A stretch of DNA of 64,000 bases from assembly GCF_000585375.1 (NCBI RefSeq), contig NZ_KK073874.1, forward strand, positions 6,106,894-6,170,893, read 5' to 3'. The stretch is from Cryptosporangium arvum DSM 44712 (lineage in GTDB: Bacteria; Actinomycetota; Actinomycetes; Mycobacteriales; Cryptosporangiaceae). A program made the position numbers and the translations under genes. Below, piece by piece: positions 24,346 through 33,056 of the stretch. The notes under the pieces were generated by a model. It was given only the letters and a program-made list of their open reading frames with translations. It did not search any database and was not told the DNA's origin. Position 1 is the stretch's first letter. Every line of letters begins with the position of its first letter.

Positions 24346-25257
24346 GTGCCCAAGAGCATCCTCGGCGGACGCCGTCCGATACCGGCCCACGTCACGGTCC
24401 ACCTGTTCGTCCTCGTGCCGTTCGTGGCCCTGGTCGCCGCCGTGCCCGTCGCCTGGGGCTGGGGCCTGAGCTGGGTCGACGTGGCCCTCACCGTCGTCTT
24501 CTACGTCGTCACGTGCCTGGGCACCACGGTCGGGTACCACCGGTACTTCACCCACGGGTCGTTCAAGGCGAAACGGCCGCTGCGGATCGCGCTCGGCGTC
24601 GCCGGCAGCCTGGCCGTGCAGGGGCCGGTCCGGCACTGGGTGGCCGACCACCGGCGGCACCACGCGTTCTCCGACCGGGAGGGCGACCCGCACTCGCCGT
24701 GGCGCTACGGCACGTCGCCGCTGGCGCTGGTCCGCGGGTTCTGGCACGCCCACCTCGGCTGGGTGCTCGACCGATCGCTCACCAACCAGGAGCGGTTCGC
24801 GCCCGACCTGCTCGCCGACGACGACATCCGGATCGTGCACCGGCTGTTCGGCCCGCTGACGATCGTGACGCTGGCCGCCCCCGCAGTGCTCGGCGGGCTG
24901 ATCACCTGGTCGTGGGCCGGCGCGCTGTCCGCGTTCTTCTGGGCCGGGCTGGTGCGGATCACGCTGCTGCACCACGTCACCTGGTCGGTGAACTCGGTCT
25001 GCCACCTGATCGGCGAACGCCCGTTCGCGGTGCGCGACAAGTCCGCGAACTTCTGGCCGCTGGCGCTGCTGAGCATGGGCGAGAGCTGGCACAACCTGCA
25101 CCACGCCGACCCGACGAACGCCCGGCACGGCGTGTATCCGGGCCAGATCGACATCTCCGCGCGGGTGATCCGGATCTTCGAACGCCTCGGCTGGGCCTAC
25201 GACGTGCGCTGGCCGACGCCGGAGCGCCTGGCCAAGATCACCCGCGTGCCGCTCTGA
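24346..25257 (+). CDS. Acyl-CoA (stearoyl/delta-9 type) fatty acid desaturase
   Basis: GTG at 24346, 303 residues. The integral-membrane diiron desaturase His boxes are all present: HRYFTH (HxxxxH), HRRHH (HxxHH) and HNLHH (HxxHH), plus HHVTWSVNSVCH between. Membrane segments flank them. The enzyme inserts a cis double bond, usually delta-9, into acyl-CoA to adjust membrane fluidity. It is probably monocistronic, convergent with the EamA transporter gene (20-base overlap). Confidence 0.92.
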   Translation: MPKSILGGRRPIPAHVTVHLFVLVPFVALVAAVPVAWGWGLSWVDVALTVVFYVVTCLGTTVGYHRYFTHGSFKAKRPLRIALGVAGSLAVQGPVRHWVADHRRHHAFSDREGDPHSPWRYGTSPLALVRGFWHAHLGWVLDRSLTNQERFAPDLLADDDIRIVHRLFGPLTIVTLAAPAVLGGLITWSWAGALSAFFWAGLVRITLLHHVTWSVNSVCHLIGERPFAVRDKSANFWPLALLSMGESWHNLHHADPTNARHGVYPGQIDISARVIRIFERLGWAYDVRWPTPERLAKITRVPL

Positions 25258-26119
25258 CCTCGGCCTCGTCCTCCCGGCGGGCCGCCGACTCCCGGTGGAC
25301 GGCCACCCCGACGATGACCAGTGCCACGCCGGCGATCTCGGCGAACGAGGGCACCTGCGCCAGCACAACCACCCCGATCACCGTCGCGGTGGCCGGTAGC
25401 AACGACACCATCAGCGCGTACGTCGCCCGGGGCAACCGCGCCATCGCGAGCTGATCGCTCACGTACGGGATCACCGACGACGACACCCCGACCCCCACCG
25501 CGGCCGCCAGCGCGACCACGTCGGTGAACGCCGGCGCCGCGTCGGCGATCCCGATCGGCACCGCGATCACCGCGGCGATCAGCATCGACAGCGCGAGCCC
25601 GTCCAACCCCGGCACCGCGGAGCTCTGCGCCACCCGGTGCCCGAGCACGATGTACGCCGCGAACAACACCGCGTTCGCGGCCGCGAACACGAAACCCAGC
25701 GGCTCCCCCACCAGCCGCACGTCGACGAGCAGGTAGACACCGGCGACGGCGCAGACCAACGCCACCGCGTTGCGCCGGGTCCGCGACGCCCACGCGGCCA
25801 GCACGATCACCGGCAGGAACTCGATCGCCGCCACGGTGCCCAGCGGCAACCGCTCCAACGCGAGGTAGAACGCGCTGTTCATCACCGCGAGCACCGCGGC
25901 CCACCCGATCAGCACCCGCCGGACCGGCCGTTCGAGCTCCGTCCACACCCGCCACGGCCGGCGCCACACCGCGAAGACCACCGCGGCCGAGGCGATCCGC
26001 AGCCAGGCGACGCCGAGCGCGTCGACCCGGGCGAACAGCAGCACGGCGAACGCCGGGCCGAGGTAGTGGAACACCGCGCTGACGACGAAATACGCATGGG
26101 GAGGTACCCGCTTCGACAT
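25238..26119 (-). CDS. EamA/DMT-superfamily transporter (RhtA-like)
   Basis: ATG at 26119, 293 residues with about 10 membrane spans in two EamA repeats. Typical features are YLGPAFAVLLFARVDALGVAWLRI in the first repeat and LPATATVIGVVVLAQVPSFAEIAGVALVI in the second. RhtA-like members export homoserine, threonine or other amino acids. A divergent Lrp/AsnC regulator 65 bases away supports an amino-acid-related export role. Family assignment is firm, substrate inferred. Confidence 0.85.
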   Translation of the reverse strand: MSKRVPPHAYFVVSAVFHYLGPAFAVLLFARVDALGVAWLRIASAAVVFAVWRRPWRVWTELERPVRRVLIGWAAVLAVMNSAFYLALERLPLGTVAAIEFLPVIVLAAWASRTRRNAVALVCAVAGVYLLVDVRLVGEPLGFVFAAANAVLFAAYIVLGHRVAQSSAVPGLDGLALSMLIAAVIAVPIGIADAAPAFTDVVALAAAVGVGVSSSVIPYVSDQLAMARLPRATYALMVSLLPATATVIGVVVLAQVPSFAEIAGVALVIVGVAVHRESAARREDEAEVRAARG

Positions 26120-26184
26120 GCGACTATCGTCGGAAGGAGCGCCGCTCAACACCATGCACGATCGACGGCACAAGGGCGGAGATC

Positions 26185-26679
26185 ATGTCCTCTCGCGCAC
26201 CTCGATTGCCGAACGGCCTTCCCGACGGAAAGTCGCTCGTCGACGACGTCAACCGCGCGCTTCTCCGGGCGCTGAACGACGATCCGCGGGCCAGCGCGGC
26301 CGAGCTCGCCCGCCGGGTGAACATGTCGGCGCCGGCGGTCCGGGAACGACTCGGCCGCCTCGAGGAAGCGGGCGTCATCCGGGGCTACCGGGTCGACATC
26401 GACCCGGCCGCGCTCGGGTTGCCGGTCACCGCCTGGGTGCGCGTGCGTCCCGGGCCCGGGCAGCTGCCCAAGGTCGCCGAGCTGGCCGCGCGCACCCCCG
26501 AGGTCAGCGAGTGCCACCGCATCTCCGGCGACGACTGCTTCCTGATGAAGGTGCACGTCCCGGCCATCGAGGCGCTCGAGGACGTCCTCGACCGGTTCCT
26601 GGTGCACGGCCGGACGATCAGCTCGTTCGTCGTGACGACGCCGGTCGAGCCCCGCCTGCCGGGCGCGTCAGTGCCCTGA
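26185..26679 (+). CDS. Lrp/AsnC-family transcriptional regulator
   Basis: ATG at 26185 with a purine-rich GGGCGGAG upstream, 164 residues. The HTH is LVDDVNRALLRALNDDPRASAAELARRVNMSAPAVRERL, followed by the RAM ligand domain (VTAWVRVRPGPGQLPKVAELA and CHRISGDDCFLMKVHV). Such regulators sense amino acids and often control a divergent exporter, here the EamA gene. It overlaps the 3' end of the convergent SDR gene by 12 bases. Confidence 0.92.
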   Translation: MSSRAPRLPNGLPDGKSLVDDVNRALLRALNDDPRASAAELARRVNMSAPAVRERLGRLEEAGVIRGYRVDIDPAALGLPVTAWVRVRPGPGQLPKVAELAARTPEVSECHRISGDDCFLMKVHVPAIEALEDVLDRFLVHGRTISSFVVTTPVEPRLPGASVP

Positions 26680-27435
26680 CATGCCGCCGTCCACCGCGAG
26701 CGTCGTGCCGGTGACGTACGACGACGCGTCGCTGGCCAGGAAGACCACCGCGGCGTCGAGCTCGTGCTGCTCGCCCATCCGGCCCAGTGGGCTACGTGCG
26801 CCGATGAACGCGTCCAGCGTGTCGGGGGCCACCTCGGCGGTCATCTCGCTGGCGAAGTAGCCCGGCGCGATCGCGTTGACCCGGATCCCCTTGCGCCCCG
26901 CCCACTGCTGCGAGAGGTCCCGGGTGAGGCCGACCAGCCCCGCCTTGCTCGCGGCGTAGGCGGCCTGCGGTGCGTACGACGCGATCAGCGCGAGCACGCT
27001 GGCGATGTTGACGATGCTCGAGCCGCGCGGCATCACGCGCGCGGCGGCCTGCGCCATCCAGTAGGCGCCGTGCAGGTTCACGTCGACGACCGAGCGGAAC
27101 TGCTCGGGGGTCTCCCGGAGCGCGGGCACCGCGGTGCCGAGTCCGGCGTTGTTCACCAGTACGTCGAGGTGCCCGAGCTGCTCCACCGCCGCCCGCGCGA
27201 CCTCGGCGCACGCGTCCGGATCGGTGACGTCGGCCGTCACGGTGACGACCCGGCGTCCGTGCGCGCGCACGGCGTCGGCCACCGAGTCCAGCCGGTCGGC
27301 GCGGCGGGCGGCCAGCACCAGGTCGGCACCGGCCGAGGCCAGCGCCGCCGCGAACCCGGCTCCCAGGCCGGAACTCGCTCCGGTGACGACCGCGACCTTG
27401 CCGGCGAGCGAGAAGCGGTCGAGCACCGAGCTCAC
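26668..27435 (-). CDS. SDR-family NAD(P)-dependent oxidoreductase
   Basis: GTG at 27435 (GTGA overlap with the acyl-CoA synthetase stop), 255 residues. It carries the classical SDR motifs: VAVVTGASSGLGAGFAAAL (TGxxxGxG), DVLVNNAGLG (NNAG), SIVNIASV with the catalytic Ser, and YAASKAGL (YxxxK). Residue RRADR after the second strand suggests NADP preference. It is the last gene of the long catabolic operon and presumably oxidises or reduces an intermediate there. It overlaps the convergent Lrp gene. Confidence 0.9.
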   Translation of the reverse strand: MSSVLDRFSLAGKVAVVTGASSGLGAGFAAALASAGADLVLAARRADRLDSVADAVRAHGRRVVTVTADVTDPDACAEVARAAVEQLGHLDVLVNNAGLGTAVPALRETPEQFRSVVDVNLHGAYWMAQAAARVMPRGSSIVNIASVLALIASYAPQAAYAASKAGLVGLTRDLSQQWAGRKGIRVNAIAPGYFASEMTAEVAPDTLDAFIGARSPLGRMGEQHELDAAVVFLASDASSYVTGTTLAVDGGMSGH

Positions 27436-28946
27436 GAATCCTCCTGGGCGGTGACGCGCAGGACGTTCTTCCGGATCTTGCCGGTCGACGTGCGCGGTAG
27501 CTCGCTGAACACGATCCGCTTGGGCACCTTGAACCCGGCGAGCCGCTCCCGCGCGAACCGGCGCAGCTCCTCCTCGGTGACCGCGGCCCGGGTGGTCACG
27601 AACGCGACCGGCACCTCGCCCCACTTCTCGTGCGGCGCCCCGACGACCGCGCTCTCCACCACCGCCGGATGCTCGTCCAGCACCCGCTCGACCTCGACCG
27701 ACGCGATGTTCTCCCCGCCGGAGATGATGACGTCCTTGAGCCGGTCACGGATCTCGACGTAGCCGTCGGGGTGCGTCACCGCGAGGTCGCCGGTGCGGAA
27801 CCAGCCGTCGTAGGACGCCCGCTCGGTCGCCTCGTCGTCCCGGTAGTAGCCGAGCATCACGTCGTTGCCCCGGACTACCAGCTCACCGATCGTCTCGCCG
27901 TCGGCGGGAAGGTCCTGTCCGGACGCGTCCACCACGCGCAGCGGGGACGCGACCACGTTCGGCACGCCCTGGCGCGCCACCCGGCGGGCCCGCGCGTCCT
28001 CGTCCAGCGCGTCCCACTCCGGCTGCCAGACGTTGATGACGACCGGGCCGAACGTCTCGGTCAGCCCGTAGAGGTGGGTGACGTCGACGTTGAGCCTGCG
28101 CATGCGGGCCAGCAGCGCCGGTGAGGGCGGCGCGCCGCCGGTGGTCGCCGCCACCGGACGGTCCAGTACCGCGGCCGCGGGATGCTCGGCGATCATCGTC
28201 AGCACGGTGGGCGCGGCGCTGAAGTGCGTCGTCCGCGGCAGGGCGCCCCAGATCGCGGCCACCTCGACGGTCCGCAGCGCCCGGTGGGTGGCCCCGGCCG
28301 CGGTCACCGCCCAGGGGAAACACCAGCCGTTGCAGTGGAACATCGGCAGCGTCCACAGGTACGTCGACCCGGGGCCGAGTCCGGTGTGGAAGGCCATCGC
28401 GAGCGACTGCAGGTAGGCGCCGCGGTGGTGGTACATCACGCCTTTGGGGCGCCCGGTCGTGCCGCTGGTGTAGTTGATCGCGAGCAGCGCGCGCTCGTCG
28501 TCGGTCTCGATCCGGGCGGGGGCCGCCGAGTACGACAGATCGTCCTCGAGGATCACCGGAACCCCGAGCCGCCCGCTCAGAGCGCGGGCCACGTCGGCGA
28601 ACTCACGGGTCGCGACCAGCAGCGACGCCCCCGAGTGCGCCAGGATGTACGCGAGCTCGTCGGGGGCGAGCCTGGTGTTCAGCGCGACCAGCACCGCGGA
28701 CCGTAACGGCACCGCGTGGTGCAGCTCGATCATCACGTGCGAGTTCGCGCAGAGCGCCGCGACCCGGTCACCGGGCCCGACGCCGTGCGCGGCGAGCACT
28801 CCGGTCAGCGCGTCGACCCGCTGCCGCAGCTGCGCGTAGGTCAGCTCGACGTCACCGTCGACCACCGCGGTGCGGCCCGCGAAGACGGCCGCCGACCGGT
28901 CGAGGAAACGGGTGGGGCTCAGCGGCTCCCAGCTGGTCACCGGCAT
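27432..28946 (-). CDS. AMP-dependent acyl-CoA synthetase/ligase
   Basis: ATG at 28946, 504 residues. Motifs: YTSGTTGRPKGVMYHHRGAY (P-loop of ANL enzymes), the YGLTETFGP adenylate-binding block, WFRTGDLAV, and the terminal PRTSTGKIRKN with the catalytic Lys. The family activates carboxylic acids to adenylates then to CoA thioesters; the sequence is of the medium- or long-chain/fadD3-like type rather than acetyl-CoA synthetase. It starts 3 bases after the HAD phosphatase gene and overlaps the SDR gene. An acid-activating enzyme is unexpected in a sugar operon. Confidence 0.9.
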   Translation of the reverse strand: MPVTSWEPLSPTRFLDRSAAVFAGRTAVVDGDVELTYAQLRQRVDALTGVLAAHGVGPGDRVAALCANSHVMIELHHAVPLRSAVLVALNTRLAPDELAYILAHSGASLLVATREFADVARALSGRLGVPVILEDDLSYSAAPARIETDDERALLAINYTSGTTGRPKGVMYHHRGAYLQSLAMAFHTGLGPGSTYLWTLPMFHCNGWCFPWAVTAAGATHRALRTVEVAAIWGALPRTTHFSAAPTVLTMIAEHPAAAVLDRPVAATTGGAPPSPALLARMRRLNVDVTHLYGLTETFGPVVINVWQPEWDALDEDARARRVARQGVPNVVASPLRVVDASGQDLPADGETIGELVVRGNDVMLGYYRDDEATERASYDGWFRTGDLAVTHPDGYVEIRDRLKDVIISGGENIASVEVERVLDEHPAVVESAVVGAPHEKWGEVPVAFVTTRAAVTEEELRRFARERLAGFKVPKRIVFSELPRTSTGKIRKNVLRVTAQEDS

Positions 28947-28949
28947 CGT

Positions 28950-29609
28950 TCACGCTCCACGGATCGCGGCCGGCAACGCACTGACCTCGTCGCAGATCAC
29001 GGTAGCGCCCGCGGCGTCCAGCGCGGCGGCTCCGTAGTAACCCCAGCCCGCGCCGACGAAGGCCAGACCGGCGCCGAAGGCGGCCTCGGCATCGTGCGGG
29101 CCGTCGCCAACGTACACCGCGTCGGCCGGCTTCCAGCCGGTCCGCTCGAGCGCGATCTCGATCGGCCGCGGCGACGGCTTGCGCTCGACCGAGTCGGCCG
29201 CGGTGATCACCACGTCGAACAACGCCGCGCCGTGGCCGCGCCCGTCCAGCGGGGCGATGTCGGCCGGCGTCCGGCTGGCGCCTTTGTTGGTGACGACGCC
29301 GAGCCGGATGCCGTGCGCGCGCAGGTCGGCGAGCACGGCCACGACCCCCGGGTAGAGCCGTACCTCGTCGCGCGTGCGGGTGCGGTAGTACACGTCGTAC
29401 TTCTCGGCGCACTCGGCGCCCCGCTCCGGGCCGGCGATCGCCGCGCAGCACTCGGCCACCCGCATCGCGAGCAGCGAGCCGACCGGGATCGCCGCGAGCC
29501 GCTCCGCGCCGCCCGGGTATTCGGCCGCGGCCAGCCGGTACGCGGCCAGCACCGCGCCGCGCGAGTCGAGCAGCGTGCCGTCGAGGTCGAACAGGGCGGC
29601 GCCGATCAC
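28950..29609 (-). CDS. HAD-superfamily phosphatase (phosphoglycolate phosphatase-like)
   Basis: GTG at 29609 (GTGA overlap with the upstream gene), 219 residues. Motif I is ALFDLDGTLLDSRGAVLAAY with the nucleophile Asp, motif II is LGVVTNKGASRTP (the Thr/Ser-Asn position), the Lys is in SVERKPSPRPIEIAL, and motif III is DAVYVGDGPHDAEAA. The cap insertion after motif I makes it a Gph/beta-phosphoglucomutase-like subfamily. It probably dephosphorylates a small sugar phosphate of the pathway. Confidence 0.9.
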   Translation of the reverse strand: MIGAALFDLDGTLLDSRGAVLAAYRLAAAEYPGGAERLAAIPVGSLLAMRVAECCAAIAGPERGAECAEKYDVYYRTRTRDEVRLYPGVVAVLADLRAHGIRLGVVTNKGASRTPADIAPLDGRGHGAALFDVVITAADSVERKPSPRPIEIALERTGWKPADAVYVGDGPHDAEAAFGAGLAFVGAGWGYYGAAALDAAGATVICDEVSALPAAIRGA

Positions 29610-30526
29610 CGGCCGGCCTCGCGGAACGTCAGCAGCCGGGCCGGGTTGTCCCGCAGCACCAGGTCGCCCACCCGGTCGTCGGCGAGCGCCGCCCGGATCG
29701 CCGCCGAGCACCCGGCGAACCCCGGCGACCCCCCATAGGCGGGCTGGTAGCGGCCGCGGCCGAGGTCTCCGGACACCGTGATCCGGGTGTGGCCGGCGTC
29801 GACCAGCCGGTGCACCATCGCGGCCCGCGCGGCGTCCGACCCGTACTTGTCCTTGGTCCACTGGTCCAGGCCGATCCAGGCGCCGCGCTCGGAGAGTTCG
29901 CGCAGGTAGTCCCAGCCGATGTTGCGGTCGAGGTGGCCGAGGCAGACCTGGTCGGCCGGCAGCCCCTCGCCGAGCAGCAGGTCGAGCTGCTGGTGGCCGA
30001 GGTGCCCGGCCTGGGTGTGGGTGAGCACGGGCGCTCCGGTGCGGACCGCGGCCCGCGCGGCGGCCCGGATCACCGTCGCCTCGACGTCCCAGATCCGCTC
30101 GAGGGAGCACGTACCGACCTTGATCAGCCCGGCGCGGGCCGCCGTCCCGTCGATGCCCTTCTCGATGTCGGCGACGAACTGCTCGGCGAGGTCGTCGACG
30201 TCGCGACGGTTCGTGCCCGCCGGGTAGTAGATGCCTTTCTGCAGGCCGGTCGCCTGGACGACGTGCACCCCCGACTGCTGCGACGCGTGGACCGAGGCGG
30301 CGACGTCGCGGCCGTAGTCGACGGTGGTGAGCTCGCAGATCGCGCCGCCACCGCCGTCCGCGTAGGCCCGCAGCTCGGCGGCGGCCCCGTCGTGCGTGCC
30401 GAACTCCAGGTCGTCGTCGTCCTGGGTGGCGTAGGGCGGCGGGGACGTCAGCAGGTGCTCGTGGATGAGGGTCGGCCCGAGCCCGGCCGGGTCGATGTCG
30501 CCGAGCACGGTGCGGATGAACGTCAT
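29606..30526 (-). CDS. Phosphotriesterase-family metal hydrolase (probable lactonase)
   Basis: ATG at 30526 (ATGA overlap with the kinase stop), 306 residues. PTE-type metal-site residues are visible: LIHEHLL near the start (HxH), GLIKVGTC with the carbamylated Lys position, VLTHTQAG, CLGHLDRN and VSGDLGRG with the Asp. Family members hydrolyse organophosphates or, more often, lactones such as phosphorylated sugar lactones. In a sugar operon with an FGGY kinase and dehydrogenases, hydrolysis of a (phospho)sugar lactone is the best guess. Confidence 0.87.
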   Translation of the reverse strand: MTFIRTVLGDIDPAGLGPTLIHEHLLTSPPPYATQDDDDLEFGTHDGAAAELRAYADGGGGAICELTTVDYGRDVAASVHASQQSGVHVVQATGLQKGIYYPAGTNRRDVDDLAEQFVADIEKGIDGTAARAGLIKVGTCSLERIWDVEATVIRAAARAAVRTGAPVLTHTQAGHLGHQQLDLLLGEGLPADQVCLGHLDRNIGWDYLRELSERGAWIGLDQWTKDKYGSDAARAAMVHRLVDAGHTRITVSGDLGRGRYQPAYGGSPGFAGCSAAIRAALADDRVGDLVLRDNPARLLTFREAGR

Positions 30527-32016
30527 GCGGTCCCCCGGTGATCGTCGTAGAACGCGCGCGTCATCCGCTGCGCGGCCGTGAAGCGGGCGAACTGCCGCTG
30601 GTGCGCCCGGTGCAGCTCGGCGTCGGGTTCGATCCGGCGGACCACGCGCACGACCGACTTCTCGGCCGCCTCCAGCGTGGGCCAGACGCCGGCCGACACC
30701 CCGGCCAGCACCGCGACGCCCAGCGCGGCGCCCTCGTCGGCCGCCAGCAGCTCGACCGGGACACCCATGATGTTGCTGAGCACACCGGGCCAGATCGCGC
30801 TGGCCGCTCCCCCGCCGGTCAGGCGGATCGTCTCGGCGGTGCGCCCGAACGCGGAGTAGCAGTCGGCCATCGCGTAGGCCAGGCCCTCGTAGACCGCGCG
30901 GAAGATGTCGGCCCGGCCGGTCGCGTCCTCCAGCCCGAGCAGCGTGCCCCGCAGGTTCGGCGCCTTGAACGGGGCCTGCGTGCCGGCCGCCGAGAAGTAC
31001 GGCAGGAACGTGAGGTTCGTGGCCGCCTCGCCGACGGCGAGCACCTCGGCCTCCAGCGCGGCGAAATCGCGGGTGCCGGACACCTCGGGGGCGAGGTGGC
31101 GCAGCCACCAGTCGAACGTGCTCGACCCGGCCTGCTGCGCGACGAAGTGCGCGAACGCCCCGTTCGGCATCGGGTACATCCAGCCGATGCCGCGCCGGCC
31201 GCCGTGCGGGTCGGTGACCACGGTGGCACTCAGCCAGCTGGTGCCGAGGATCGAGACGGCCGAGCCCGGCGTCACCGCGCCGCAGCCGACCATCGCGGCC
31301 GGTGCGTCGCCCAGCCCGGCGACGACGGGGGTGCCTGCGGGCAGGCCGGTGAGCTCGGCCGCACCCGGGGTGACCTCCCCCAGAACGCTGCCGCTCGGGA
31401 TCAGCTCGGGGAACTTCCCGCTCCACTCCGGCGCGCCGAGGATCTCCAGCACCCGCGCGGAGTGCGTGCCCCGGTCGATGTCGGACGGCACGAACGCCGC
31501 GTCGGACGGCTCCGAGGCCATCCGCCCGGTCAGCCGCAGGCCGACGAAGTCCTTCGCGTTGAGCACCGCGTGGACCTGGTCGACCAGCTCCGGTCCGAGG
31601 TGCGCGAGCACCGGAACGGTCATGCCGGGCAGCGCGCCGTTCTCGGTGATGCGCAGGAACTCGTCGAGGTCGGGGCCGTTCTCCAGCCGGGCGACGACGT
31701 CGTTGGCCCGGGTGTCGGGCCAGGCGATCGCGCGGCGCACGGACCGGCCGGCGGCGTCGACGAACCAGGCGCCGCCCATGTGGCCGGTGACCCCGACCCC
31801 GACGACGTCGGCCGTGCGGGCACCGAGGGCCGCCATGCACTCGGCCACGGTCCCGGCGGTGCGGGCCCAGGTGTCCTCGGGGTCCTCCTCGTGCCATCCG
31901 GGGCCGTCGTGGAACTGCCGGACCCGGCGGCTCGCGCTGACGACCTGCGTCCCGTTCTCGTCGAACACCGCGGTCTTGGTGACCGAGGTGCCCTTGTCGA
32001 TGCCGACGACGAGCAT
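30523..32016 (-). CDS. FGGY-family carbohydrate kinase
   Basis: ATG at 32016, 497 residues, shares one base with the permease stop. The N-terminal ATPase motif is VVGIDKGTSVTKTAVFD, the middle GVGVTGHMGGAWFVDAAG, and the C-terminal nucleotide-binding ETIRLTGGGAASAIW with GAALGVAVLAG. FGGY kinases phosphorylate ketoses, aldoses or polyols. The set of genes around it (split transketolase, oxidoreductases) suggests that the product is a ketose phosphate that a transketolase then cleaves. The precise sugar is unknown. Confidence 0.9.
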   Translation of the reverse strand: MLVVGIDKGTSVTKTAVFDENGTQVVSASRRVRQFHDGPGWHEEDPEDTWARTAGTVAECMAALGARTADVVGVGVTGHMGGAWFVDAAGRSVRRAIAWPDTRANDVVARLENGPDLDEFLRITENGALPGMTVPVLAHLGPELVDQVHAVLNAKDFVGLRLTGRMASEPSDAAFVPSDIDRGTHSARVLEILGAPEWSGKFPELIPSGSVLGEVTPGAAELTGLPAGTPVVAGLGDAPAAMVGCGAVTPGSAVSILGTSWLSATVVTDPHGGRRGIGWMYPMPNGAFAHFVAQQAGSSTFDWWLRHLAPEVSGTRDFAALEAEVLAVGEAATNLTFLPYFSAAGTQAPFKAPNLRGTLLGLEDATGRADIFRAVYEGLAYAMADCYSAFGRTAETIRLTGGGAASAIWPGVLSNIMGVPVELLAADEGAALGVAVLAGVSAGVWPTLEAAEKSVVRVVRRIEPDAELHRAHQRQFARFTAAQRMTRAFYDDHRGTA

Positions 32017-33056
32017 CAGTGCCCCACTCTCCGCCCGGCGATCATCCGGCGGGCGGCGGTGCTCATGCCCACCGCGCCGATCAGCAGCGCGCCCTGGAAG
32101 ATGTACGACGCGGACGCGGTGACCCCGTAGATCGCCATGCCGTTGGTGCCGATCGCGACCGTGAGGACGCCGATCAGCGTGCCGACGACGTGGAACTCGC
32201 CGTTGCGCAGGGCCGCCGACCCCAGGAACGCGGCCGCGAACGACGTCAGCAGGAAGCCGTCTCCGCCGCCGCTCTGACCGCTGCCGACGTTCGCGGTGAT
32301 CAGCAACCCGCCCAGGGCGGCGAGCGTGCCGCCGATCACGAACGCCATGATCACCACCCGGTGCACCCGGATCCCGCTCAGCTCGGCCGCGGTCCGGTTG
32401 CCGCCCACGGCCTGCACCTCCAGCCCGAACGTCGTCCGGTTCAGCAGTAACCAGAGCACCGCGGCGACCGCGGCCAGCAGCACCACGGCCCACGGGACCG
32501 GCCCGAGCGAGCCGAGGTAGAGCTGCAGCAGGCCCTGCCCGGACTCGTCCAGGCTCTGCGGGGTGCCCTCGGTGACGATGTAGTTGACGCCGACCACGAG
32601 GCTACCGACGCCGAGCGTCCCGACCAGCGCATTGACACCCAGTTTGGTGACGACGAGACCGTTGATCAGGCCGACGAGCGCACCGACCCCCAGGACCACC
32701 AGCACCATCAGCACCTTGTTGACGCCGCTGCCGGAGAAGAGCGCGGCCGTCAGCACGCCGGCGAGGCTCGCCACGTACCCGACGCTGAGGTCGAACTCGC
32801 CGACCATCAGCACCACGGTGAGCCCGAGCGCGATCACGACGCCGATCGCCGACTGCACCAGCACGTTGCGCAGGTTGTCGACCGCGAAGAAATCGGTCCC
32901 CAGCAGCACGGTGTAGACGACGATCATCGCGCCGAGCACGACGAGCGTGCCGTACTTGCCGAAGAAGCCGACGAGCCGGACTCCGCGTCGGGTCGACACC
33001 GCGGTCGTGGTGGCGTCGACGGTCCCGGCGTCCGCGGGCAGGGTGGTGGCTTTCAT
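32016..33056 (-). CDS. Sugar ABC transporter permease (RbsC-like)
   Basis: ATG at 33056, 346 residues, about ten membrane spans. Conserved permease segments are VLMVGEFDLSVGYVASLAGVLTA (family GGIDLSVG) and AVGGNRTAAELSGIRVHRV (family GGNxxAARLSGI), plus AAFLGSAALRNGEFHVVGTLIGV. ATGA overlap with the ATPase gene upstream. It forms the membrane channel of an importer of pentose/hexose type with the ATPase and binding protein next to it. Confidence 0.92.
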   Translation of the reverse strand: MKATTLPADAGTVDATTTAVSTRRGVRLVGFFGKYGTLVVLGAMIVVYTVLLGTDFFAVDNLRNVLVQSAIGVVIALGLTVVLMVGEFDLSVGYVASLAGVLTAALFSGSGVNKVLMVLVVLGVGALVGLINGLVVTKLGVNALVGTLGVGSLVVGVNYIVTEGTPQSLDESGQGLLQLYLGSLGPVPWAVVLLAAVAAVLWLLLNRTTFGLEVQAVGGNRTAAELSGIRVHRVVIMAFVIGGTLAALGGLLITANVGSGQSGGGDGFLLTSFAAAFLGSAALRNGEFHVVGTLIGVLTVAIGTNGMAIYGVTASASYIFQGALLIGAVGMSTAARRMIAGRRVGH